The notes under the pieces: model-generated
The model's input: the letters and a program-made list of their open reading frames with translations, nothing else
What the model was told of the DNA's origin: nothing
The model's database searches: none
Position numbers and translations under genes: made by a program
Shown here: piece after piece, positions 13,050 through 19,113 of the stretch
Layout of the letters: each line of letters opens with the position of its first letter
Numbering within the stretch: the stretch's first letter is position 1
DNA from: an uncultured Clostridia bacterium
GTDB taxonomy: Bacteria; Bacillota_A; Clostridia; Christensenellales; Aristaeellaceae
NCBI GenBank assembly: GCA_946613955.1
Contig: CAMOGC010000010.1
Coordinates: forward strand, 1-19,113
Reading direction: 5' to 3'
DNA length: 19,113 bases

Positions 13050-14018
13050 TCATTTTCGTCCGTTCCGGACGTCCCTTCCCTTCAGCGCCAGAAAGCTGCT
13101 CTGGGTCCGGTCCGTCAGGCGGGAGGCCACCCGCTCCGTGTAGCGGTTTCGCAGTTCCTCTTCGTTCAGGTTCGTGCTGATGACCGTCGCCAGCTGCCGC
13201 CGCTGCCGCTCGTTGATCAGATTGAAGATCTGTTCGACCGTCACGTTGTTCATCATGGGTTCGCTCCCCAGATCGTCCAGCATCAGCACCTGGGCTCCCA
13301 GGATATCCTCCAGCCCTTCCTCCTCGCCGAAATAGCTTCTCCTGGCCAGATCCAGAAACCGGTAGGCGCTCATCATCATGACCGGATAACCTCTTTCGAT
13401 CAGCCGGTTGGCCATGCATCGCATGAGGAAGGTTTTCCCCAGGCCGGATTTCCCGGAGAGCACCATATCCCGGGGGCGCTGCTTTGGATAGGCTTCCGCC
13501 CAGTCCCGGCAGCTTTTCATGACCAGATTCATCATCAGGCGCTGGCTGAATTTCTCCCCTTCCATGGGCTGGTCGGGGAACAGGCTTTCATCATACCCTT
13601 CGAAGGTTTCCGCGTCGCAGTTTTCCAGCCCTTCCGCCTTCCGCAGCTTCTCCTGGTAGGCCTTCTTCAGGCATTCGCAGGCTCTCCGGACCGGTTCCCC
13701 CACATATCCCGTATCCTGGCACAGGGGGCAGTCATAAACCGGCGCCAGATAGTTCTCCGGATACCCGTTCTTCTTCAGCGCCGCCCGAAGGCGGGCGGAG
13801 GCCGCTTCCATCTGTTTCGGAAGATCCTCCGCCTGCTTTTGCCCCATCAGGATGCCCCGCATGGAGCCATAGATGATTTCCTCCCGCTGTCTCGCCAGCT
13901 CTTCGATGGCCGGATCCTTTCCCACCGCCTCCCGGAACCGGCTTCTCGCGATTTCCTCGTTCCGGCTTCGCCGCGCCTCCAGCTCCGCCTCCGCTTCCTT
14001 CCAGATTTCCTCACGCAT
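13050..14018 (-). CDS. dnaI: DnaC/DnaI-type replicative helicase loader ATPase
   Basis: This AAA+ protein loads the replicative helicase at origins or restarting forks. Order of parts in 322 residues: an N-terminal helical region rich in Arg and Glu, a zinc-binding motif CPLC-N13-CEC (C97, C100, C114, C116), Walker A GKSGLGKT (189-196), Walker B LMLDDLG (245-251), sensor-1 STN (281-283) and the TERVASR arginine-finger region (294-300). The zinc motif and length match clostridial DnaI-like loaders. The start codon lies inside the end of the upstream dnaD-like gene (8-base overlap) with GGAGGAG nine bases before it, so the two are translationally coupled. The symbol dnaI is used by similarity; dnaC is also used for such genes. 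Confidence 0.93.
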   Translation of the reverse strand: MREEIWKEAEAELEARRSRNEEIARSRFREAVGKDPAIEELARQREEIIYGSMRGILMGQKQAEDLPKQMEAASARLRAALKKNGYPENYLAPVYDCPLCQDTGYVGEPVRRACECLKKAYQEKLRKAEGLENCDAETFEGYDESLFPDQPMEGEKFSQRLMMNLVMKSCRDWAEAYPKQRPRDMVLSGKSGLGKTFLMRCMANRLIERGYPVMMMSAYRFLDLARRSYFGEEEGLEDILGAQVLMLDDLGSEPMMNNVTVEQIFNLINERQRRQLATVISTNLNEEELRNRYTERVASRLTDRTQSSFLALKGRDVRNGRK

Positions 14019-15474
14019 CGGGTGTCACTCCTCCGTTCAGGCGGGTCAGCATTTCCTCCAGGGTTTCCGAGGGGGTGGAATAATCCCGCTGTTCATACTG
14101 CTGGGCGCTGACGGCTTTGGCGGGCCGGGTTTCCGAAGGCTTTCGGGCGGCCCGTTTCTGCCGGTCCCGCTCCGCCGCCTCCCTGGTCCGAATTCCCTCC
14201 TTCGCGTATTCCTCCAGAATCCGGTTCAGGTAGGCCATGGGCCGCTCGGTTCCGGCCGCGGCTTCCGCCGCGAAGAGGATCATCTCCCGGGAAAAGCCCA
14301 TTTCCTTTTCCCATCGGGCAATCATGGCCCTGTCCTTCTCTCCCATCCGGCCGCCGATGCCCCAAAGCTTCCGCAGCTTCATCATCAATTCGCTCTGGCT
14401 CCTGAATTCCTGAACATACCGCTCCGCTTCCGGCAGGGTGGAGATGCCCTTCTCCTTCCAGGACTTCAGCATCCGTTCCACCTTCTCGGGGCTGCCTCCG
14501 CTGCGGCCGCACTCCCGGGCCGCCAGCTGAATAACTTCCTCCGGGTATTCCCTGCTGATCCTGCGGTACCACTGCATGGTCGGCTCGCTGACAGCGCCGC
14601 CCCCCATGGTTCTCAGCAGGCTCCTCAGCGCCTCCCGCTCCTTCCGGGCGGCCAGCACATTTTCCTCTCCGATGGGGCCCTCCTCCGCGTTTTCCTTCAG
14701 ATTCCGCAGCACCCCGTCCAGGAAGCCCATGCTGGGATCCCCCTTTGCCGTTTCCGCGCAGGCTTCCTCGATGGCCTCCCGGGTAAATCCCCATTCCCGG
14801 GTCCATTTCCGATACAGAGCGACCTGGTCCTCCGAGGGAAGGTTCCGCTTCCCCAGCCGTTTCAGAACGGCCTTCGTTCCCTCATATTCCGAAAGATCCC
14901 GGGACAGAAACGCCTCCGCTTCCTCGATGGTGCGTATATTGGCCTCCGCCATCTGGACCGCAACCTGTTCCGCGCTCCGGATGGAGAAGTTTTTCCCCTT
15001 TACGCTCTGCATGTGCCGCAGCAGCATGATCACCACCTCCGGCGGCAGCTTCAGCTCCTCAACCCATTCATAGCATGTTCTGATTTCGCCCCCATGAAGC
15101 CTGCGCCCGTGATCAAAAACGCCGTACAGGCTGTCCGCGAAGGCCTCGTATTCCGGATCCAGCGCCTCGGCGCCGCCCTCCCGCTGCTTGGGGCTGATAA
15201 ACCGATAGGCGGGAGGCTCGTCGCTGATCCGGCGCACCAGCCCCCGCCGCTCCCAGTATCGGAAGGAAGCCCGGATTTCCTCTGCCGTCATGCCCAGATC
15301 GTGGCTCATGCGTTCCTCGTCCATCCCCTCCTCGGGATGGTAGCAGCGCATCAGCCCGTACAGATAAACCCGGACGGCGTCCCCCTTGGCCTGGGGCAGA
15401 TAATCCCGGATAAACTGGTTGTCCACCGGGGTCATGTCAAAAAGCGCGAAACGCTCGTCAAAGTCAAAAGTCAA
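14011..15474 (-). CDS. dnaD: DnaD-domain replication protein with repeated C-terminal modules, TTG start
   Basis: DnaD-family proteins remodel origin DNA and help recruit the helicase and its loader. The N-terminus (VDNQFIRDYLPQAKGDAVRVYLYGL, about residues 17-41 of the chosen start) is typical of clostridial DnaD-like proteins with a winged-helix domain. DnaD/DnaB_2-type C modules recur: clearly at about 203-262 (YRKWTREWGFTREAI) and 365-437 (IARWEKEMGFSREMI), less strongly at 283-355 (YPEEVIQLAARE) and perhaps 120-190 (WVEELKLPPEVV). The start is TTG at 15472-15474, seven bases after GGAGG and just downstream of a promoter. The ATG at 15562-15564 lies inside the fba terminator and upstream of that promoter. 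The product is 487 residues. The gene overlaps dnaI by 8 bases. The symbol is by family only. Confidence 0.88.
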   Translation of the reverse strand: MTFDFDERFALFDMTPVDNQFIRDYLPQAKGDAVRVYLYGLMRCYHPEEGMDEERMSHDLGMTAEEIRASFRYWERRGLVRRISDEPPAYRFISPKQREGGAEALDPEYEAFADSLYGVFDHGRRLHGGEIRTCYEWVEELKLPPEVVIMLLRHMQSVKGKNFSIRSAEQVAVQMAEANIRTIEEAEAFLSRDLSEYEGTKAVLKRLGKRNLPSEDQVALYRKWTREWGFTREAIEEACAETAKGDPSMGFLDGVLRNLKENAEEGPIGEENVLAARKEREALRSLLRTMGGGAVSEPTMQWYRRISREYPEEVIQLAARECGRSGGSPEKVERMLKSWKEKGISTLPEAERYVQEFRSQSELMMKLRKLWGIGGRMGEKDRAMIARWEKEMGFSREMILFAAEAAAGTERPMAYLNRILEEYAKEGIRTREAAERDRQKRAARKPSETRPAKAVSAQQYEQRDYSTPSETLEEMLTRLNGGVTPDA

Positions 15475-15499
15475 TCCGTTTCCTCCTCCCCTCCTCTGT

Positions 15500-15528
15500 A
15501 TTGTACGCAAAAAAGCGGCCTCGCGCAA
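15500..15528 (-). promoter_or_regulatory. promoter of the dnaD-dnaI pair
   Basis: TTGCGC (-35, 15523-15528) and TACAAT (-10, 15500-15505) are 17 bases apart on the minus strand. Transcription would start near 15493, within or just before the purine-rich GGAGGAGG stretch. The leader is therefore very short (about 20 bases). This position supports the TTG start at 15474. Confidence 0.66.
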
Positions 15529-15549
15529 CTGCCCGGAAGGGCGCTGAAT

Positions 15550-15583
15550 AAAAAGCCCCCGCATCCCTGGGGAGATGCGGGGG
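15550..15583 (-). terminator. rho-independent terminator after fba
   Basis: A 10-bp perfect stem CCCCCGCATC with GATGCGGGGG (15556-15565 and 15574-15583), with an 8-base loop, is followed on the minus strand by CTTTTTATT. It lies about 70 bases past the fba stop. Confidence 0.92.
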
Positions 15584-15608
15584 AAAGACTCAGTCCGTGC
15601 GTTTTCCC

Positions 15609-15642
15609 GGGCCGGCGGGGAGAATTGCTCCCGCCGGGGCCC
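15609..15642 (-). other. imperfect GC-rich hairpin in fba 3' untranslated region
   Basis: GGGCCGGCGGGGAG (15609-15622) pairs with CTCCCGCCGGGGCCC (15628-15642), with one small bulge on each side. It starts ten bases past the fba stop and is followed by no T run. Together with the true terminator downstream it forms a double-hairpin 3' end that could protect a highly expressed glycolytic message. Confidence 0.5.
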
Positions 15643-15652
15643 TCCGTGAAAA

Positions 15653-16591
15653 TCAGGCCTTGCCGTTGCAGCCGAGGACGTCGACGATCTTGTGCGCCAC
15701 CATGTCCTTGACGGCCTGGCGGGCGGGCTTCAGATACTGCCGGGGATCGAAGTGATCCGGATGCTCGGCGAAGTACTTCCGAATGTTCGCCGTCATGGCC
15801 AGGCGGATATCGCTGTCGATGTTGATCTTGCAGACGGCGCTGCGGGCCGCCTGGCGCAGCTGATCCTCGGGCACGCCGATGGCGCCGGGCATGTTGCCGC
15901 CGTACTTGTTAATCTCCGCAACAAATTCCTGCGGAACGGAGGAAGCGCCGTGCAGCACGATGGGGAATCCGGGCAGCTGCTTGCTGCATTCCTCCAGCAC
16001 GTCGAACCGCAGCTGCGGCTTGGTGCCGGGCTTGAACTTGTACGCGCCGTGGCTGGTTCCGATGGCGATGGCCAGGGAATCGCACCCCGTCCGGGTGGCG
16101 AAATCCACGACTTCCTCGGGATGGGTGTACATGGCCTTGTCGGCTTCGACGGAGACTTCATCCTCGACGCCCGCCAGGGTTCCCAGCTCGGCTTCGACGA
16201 CAACGCCGTGATCATGGGCGTACTCCACGACCTGCCGGGTCAGGGCGATGTTCTCTTCATAGGGCTTGGAGGACGCGTCGATCATGACGCTGGTAAACCC
16301 GCCGTCGATGCAGCTCTTGCAAAGCTCAAAGGTGTCGCCGTGATCCAGATGCAGCGCGATCGGGATATCGGGATGCAGCTCCGCCGCGGCGCGAACCAGG
16401 TGCACCAGGTAGGTATGGTTGGCATAGGCCCGGGCGCCCTTGGAAACCTGCAGAATGACGGGAGCCTTCAGCTCGCCCGCCGCGTCGGTAATCCCCTGGA
16501 TGATTTCCATATTGTTGACGTTGAAGGCGCCGACCGCGTATCCTCCGTCATAGGCTTTCCGGAACATTTCAGTTGTGGTAACAATAGGCAT
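15653..16591 (-). CDS. fba: class II fructose-1,6-bisphosphate aldolase
   Basis: This zinc enzyme splits fructose-1,6-bisphosphate into dihydroxyacetone phosphate and glyceraldehyde-3-phosphate. The catalytic aspartate D83 and zinc ligand H84 lie in ALHLDHGD (79-86). Further metal ligands are H181 in GTSHGAYKF and H214 in VLHGASS. The phosphate site NIDSD is at 257-261. EAELGTLAGVEDEV (133-146) is the usual class II signature. At 312 residues it has a normal length. The ATG at 16589-16591 has a GAGGAGGGG site about six bases upstream. The gene has its own promoter and terminator. With pfkA nearby, it supplies upper glycolysis. Confidence 0.97.
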   Translation of the reverse strand: MPIVTTTEMFRKAYDGGYAVGAFNVNNMEIIQGITDAAGELKAPVILQVSKGARAYANHTYLVHLVRAAAELHPDIPIALHLDHGDTFELCKSCIDGGFTSVMIDASSKPYEENIALTRQVVEYAHDHGVVVEAELGTLAGVEDEVSVEADKAMYTHPEEVVDFATRTGCDSLAIAIGTSHGAYKFKPGTKPQLRFDVLEECSKQLPGFPIVLHGASSVPQEFVAEINKYGGNMPGAIGVPEDQLRQAARSAVCKINIDSDIRLAMTANIRKYFAEHPDHFDPRQYLKPARQAVKDMVAHKIVDVLGCNGKA

Positions 16592-16624
16592 GGGACAACC
16601 CCTCCTCTTTCACAAGATACACGC

Positions 16625-16653
16625 ATTATACCACAGCTTTCAGGAACTGAAAA
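16625..16653 (-). promoter_or_regulatory. promoter of fba
   Basis: A consensus TATAAT (-10, 16625-16630) preceded by TGG is an extended -10. TTTTCA (-35, 16648-16653) lies 17 bases upstream. The -35 is built from the T run of the upstream terminator. Predicted start of transcription is near 16618, leaving a leader of about 27 bases. Confidence 0.75.
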
Positions 16654-16684
16654 GCCCGGAGGGAAGAATATTTCCGCTCCGGGC
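16649..16684 (-). terminator. rho-independent terminator after the VanW-family gene
   Basis: GCCCGGA (16654-16660) pairs with TCCGGGC (16678-16684). Between them GGAA and TTCC extend the stem after small mismatches. On the minus strand the stem is followed by TTTTC. It starts eight bases after the stop of the VanW gene and overlaps the fba promoter. Confidence 0.85.
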
Positions 16685-16691
16685 ATGGGCC

Positions 16692-18518
16692 TTATTCCCG
16701 ATAACTGACGCCGACATAGATCCTCTCCGCCTTGGGCTGATAGGTGTCCACAAACAGCCGGGTCCGGTCGGTCACCTCGTTTCCCCGGTATTCCACCCGG
16801 TAGCTTTCCACCACGTATCCGGGCTTCGCCTTCGAAACGCTCTTTTCCTGATCCACATAGGTCACATACGTGCCCTCGGTATCCTTGACATAGGTGGGCT
16901 TTTCCGGCGGCTCGATCTCCTTGACGGTGACCGTCTCGATTTCATACCGGACATCCCCCATGTCCGCGCCGTACATGGAAACCTTGGCAATCAGCCGCCG
17001 CTTGTTGCTGGGGTCCTGCTGAACCGAGGCGACCATATAGATGGGTTCCTCCGTATTGTTCCGGAAGACCAGGTCGATTTTCCGCTTCCCGACCCAGTAG
17101 ACCGTGGCGTCCTTGCCGTATTCGGTATAGGAGACCGCGTCGGAATGGGGTTCCCTTTTCGTGATCTGCAGCCCGGCGCAGACCGCCGCCTGATACACCG
17201 TCGTGCTCGCCTGGCACACGCCGCCCCCGACGCCCATCACATGCTCTCCGTAGGCGTATTCGATCGCCTCAAAGAAACCGTTGGCCAGCGTTCTCTGGCC
17301 GACCACGTTATTGAAGCTGAAGGTGGAGCCCGGCTGAAGCACGTATCCGTCGATGGCCTCGAAGGCCCGCCGGATATTGTTGTTCCGCTCGTCGGTGGAG
17401 GAGGTGGAAATCGGCGTATACACGGAGGAGCGCAGCATGTAGTGTTTCTGCAGATCCGCCACCCGGACGGAGGGCGCGATCACGGCGGGCTGAAGCTCGA
17501 CGTTTCCGCTGGTCATGGTGGCGACCATGTGATACAGCTGCTCCCGGACCTGAGCGGTGTCGAGCTGCCGCCCCTCGACCTCGTTGTCAAAAACGAAGGG
17601 ATAGGGCTGGGTGGTGTCGAAGGCCACCAGCGCGGCGTCCTTGGCCGGCCGGTCAATCTGGCTCCGGACCTGCTCGAGCACGCTGTCGATGACGCTGGTG
17701 TCTCCGCTGGGGGCCGCGGTGTAGGCCTCGTAGGGCGTCTCCTGCAGGGCGGCCATGGCGGCGTAGCGTTCTTCCTCCGTGCCCGTATGGCCCTGCATCC
17801 ACGCCTCGTTCATAACCTGGCCCACGTCCACCTGCATGCCAAGCATGCCCGCGTTGATCTGGGCCACCTGTTTTCCCTCGAAGGTCAATGTCACGCTCCA
17901 GGCGTCGCTCCGCTGCTGAATCCGGCTCTGGACGGAATTCAGCGCCTGTTCCGGCGTCATGCCGCCCAGATGGATGCCGTCCACATAGACACCGTTGCAA
18001 AACAGGCTGTCATAGGGCGAGACGGCCTCATGGATCTCCCGGGCGCGCCGCTGGTTCCGAAGGGCGGTCACGCCCCAGACGGCACCCGCGCCGACCAGGA
18101 GCACCAGAAGAAGAATCAGCCCGATCATTCCTCCGTTTTTCTTCTTCCCGCCCGATCCGCCCGAAGTGGAAGGCACCGTAAACCCGCGGAGATTGCCGGC
18201 GGCCGCCTGGCCGGTCACCCGGCTGCGCTCCGCGGCCTGCTGCTCCCGAAGGCGCTGCTGCTCCATTTCCCAGGCGTACTGCTGCTGTTGCTGGTAATAC
18301 TGCTGCTGATAATACTGCTGTTGCTGCTGGAGGGCCTGGTTTTGCTGCCAGCCCTCCTGAGGCGGAGCGGACGGATTTCCCCATCCGCCGCCCCCGTTGC
18401 CGGAGGAAACCCCATAGGCAGCCTGTTCCCGCATCTGGCGGGCCGCCTGCTGAACCCGGTCCGGCGTGTCGGCAAACCGCTCCGTGCGCCGGGATCTTCT
18501 GTGCTCCGTTCCGTTCAT
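16692..18518 (-). CDS. membrane-anchored VanW/G5-domain protein with Q/Y-rich cytoplasmic tail
   Basis: The product is probably a cell-envelope protein. Order of parts in 608 residues: a basic N-terminus with several Arg; a Gly-rich stretch; a Gln/Tyr-rich low-complexity tract (57-95); a short basic stop (KKK, 125-127); one membrane helix (131-151); an outer region resembling peptidoglycan-binding_4 modules (about 165-360); a VanW domain with NNNIRRAFEAIDG (379-391), LQPGSTFSFNNVVG (394-407), the core GGGVCQASTTVYQAAVCAGL (431-450) and REPHSDAVSYTEYGKDATVYW; and a C-terminal G5-like domain (about 528-600). VanW proteins are common in Clostridia, often near wall genes, but their biochemical activity is not established. 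The ATG at 18518 has AGGAGG upstream. It lies downstream of ftsH, 143 bases away. Confidence 0.93.
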   Translation of the reverse strand: MNGTEHRRSRRTERFADTPDRVQQAARQMREQAAYGVSSGNGGGGWGNPSAPPQEGWQQNQALQQQQQYYQQQYYQQQQQYAWEMEQQRLREQQAAERSRVTGQAAAGNLRGFTVPSTSGGSGGKKKNGGMIGLILLLVLLVGAGAVWGVTALRNQRRAREIHEAVSPYDSLFCNGVYVDGIHLGGMTPEQALNSVQSRIQQRSDAWSVTLTFEGKQVAQINAGMLGMQVDVGQVMNEAWMQGHTGTEEERYAAMAALQETPYEAYTAAPSGDTSVIDSVLEQVRSQIDRPAKDAALVAFDTTQPYPFVFDNEVEGRQLDTAQVREQLYHMVATMTSGNVELQPAVIAPSVRVADLQKHYMLRSSVYTPISTSSTDERNNNIRRAFEAIDGYVLQPGSTFSFNNVVGQRTLANGFFEAIEYAYGEHVMGVGGGVCQASTTVYQAAVCAGLQITKREPHSDAVSYTEYGKDATVYWVGKRKIDLVFRNNTEEPIYMVASVQQDPSNKRRLIAKVSMYGADMGDVRYEIETVTVKEIEPPEKPTYVKDTEGTYVTYVDQEKSVSKAKPGYVVESYRVEYRGNEVTDRTRLFVDTYQPKAERIYVGVSYRE

Positions 18519-18661
18519 GGGCTTCCTCCTTTCCTGGAATCATTGGGGTTCCTGATTTTGCTGTAGTTCGTAGGACTCAGTTCTCCCTGTTTCGTGATTC
18601 ATTTTGCCGCGGTGCCCAAAGGGGAGGCCGCTCCCGGGCTTCGGAAACATCCGTCCCGGTT

Positions 18662-19113
18662 TTATTCGTTCGTCTCTTCCGAAGCCGCGTCGGACGGGTG
18701 ATCTTCGGCAAACTGTTTTTCATCGGCGGTCGATTCCGTGGAAGCTTCCTGCTCCGACTCGCTCAGAATCGCGGCCACGGAGCGGGGCTTGTCCCACGCG
18801 GATCCGTCCGGCATCTCTCCCCGATCCATCAGGGCGACAAATTCCGCCCGGTTCAGGGTCTCCTGGGCCAGGAGCGCCTTTGTCAGCATATCCATCTTCT
18901 CCCGGTTCTCCCGCAGAATCGCCTTGGCCCGTTCATAGGCCTCCTCCAGGATGCGGCTGACCTCCCGGTCGATCCGGGCGGCCACCTCTTCGCTGTACTC
19001 CCGGCTCTGCCCGAATTCCATCCCGACGAACACTTCCTGATCGCTGCCCAGATAGATGGTGCCGATTTCATCGCTCATGCCAAACTGGGTCACCATCTTG
19101 CGGCAGATTTCCG
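18662..19113 (-). CDS. ftsH: ATP-dependent zinc metalloprotease FtsH, C-terminal part (cut by window edge)
   Basis: Reading in from the right edge the frame gives EICRKMVTQFGMSDEIG, then EVFVGMEFGQSREYSE and DREVSRILEEAYERAKAIL. This is the C-terminal part of the M41 peptidase domain of the membrane-bound AAA+ protease FtsH, which removes misassembled membrane proteins and short-lived regulators. The AAA module, the HEXXH zinc site and the membrane anchors lie beyond the window. The visible Met at 19094-19096 is internal and not a start. After the conserved ETLNRAEFVALM helix comes a Ser/Glu/Asp-rich tail of about 45 residues, normal for the family. No T-run terminator follows; a GGGAG-CGGC-CTCCC hairpin lies in the gap to the VanW gene, so read-through is possible. 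Confidence 0.94.
   Translation of the reverse strand, partial: EICRKMVTQFGMSDEIGTIYLGSDQEVFVGMEFGQSREYSEEVAARIDREVSRILEEAYERAKAILRENREKMDMLTKALLAQETLNRAEFVALMDRGEMPDGSAWDKPRSVAAILSESEQEASTESTADEKQFAEDHPSDAASEETNE

Noticed and set aside
15475..15564. A longer start for the DnaD-like protein at an upstream ATG
   Set aside because: The extension lies inside the fba terminator and before the predicted promoter, and encodes no family sequence. The TTG with GGAGG is better.
18281..18345. The CTG/TTG-rich repeat as a CRISPR or microsatellite outside a gene
   Set aside because: It is in frame within the VanW gene and encodes the Gln/Tyr tract. Unit spacing is irregular and there are no spacers.
16575..18566. 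A 663-codon open frame on the plus strand opposite the VanW gene
   Set aside because: Same antisense effect; the Leu-rich run it contains is simply the complement of the Gln-rich CAG tract.

Overview
The window looks like a chromosomal housekeeping segment of a high-GC, strictly fermentative member of the Bacillota, most likely class Clostridia. The evidence is the tig-clpP-clpX-lon order, a DnaD-type plus DnaI-type helicase-loader pair, strong GGAGG ribosome binding sites, class II aldolase, a VanW/G5 surface protein and a multisubunit [FeFe]-hydrogenase operon. I cannot name the genus. Thirteen genes lie on the minus strand and one (pfkA) on the plus strand. The two end genes, lon and ftsH, are cut by the window edges. 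No tRNA, rRNA, CRISPR array, transposase or phage gene was seen.

Layout from left to right. (1) 1-4646, protein quality control: lon (partial), clpX, clpP and tig, read right to left as tig-clpP-clpX from a promoter near 4711-4740. A strong terminator follows clpX and lon has its own promoter. (2) 4756-6430: purC followed closely by a secreted phosphodiester-glycosidase (NAGPA/DUF2233) gene. (3) 6581-11580: a five-gene hnd/hyd operon read as NuoE-like HndA, a small HATPase protein, HndB, NuoF-like HndC and [FeFe]-hydrogenase HndD, ending in a textbook terminator. (4) 11581-11903: a GC-rich, structured intergenic region holding divergent promoters for the hydrogenase operon and pfkA. (5) 11904-12977: pfkA, ending in a 20-bp bidirectional terminator stem. 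(6) 13050-15474: an overlapping gene pair for replication initiation, a DnaD-domain protein with a TTG start and several C-module repeats, then a DnaC/DnaI-type ATPase loader. (7) 15653-16591: class II fructose-bisphosphate aldolase. (8) 16692-18518: a membrane-anchored VanW/G5 protein with a striking Gln/Tyr-rich cytoplasmic tail. (9) 18662-19113: the C-terminal end of FtsH.

Functionally, the window joins upper glycolysis (PfkA, Fba) with NADH/ferredoxin-linked hydrogen metabolism (HndA-D) and with ATP-dependent proteolysis (Lon, ClpXP, FtsH). I see no clear defence or other wholly new system. The points most worth a second look are the stand-alone HATPase inside the hydrogenase operon, the TSCSPGW variant of the H-cluster L1 motif, the repeated modules of the DnaD-like protein, the Q/Y-rich tail of the VanW protein, and the palindromes in the hnd/pfkA divergent region. 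Very long open frames opposite the genes reflect GC-rich codon use and were rejected.
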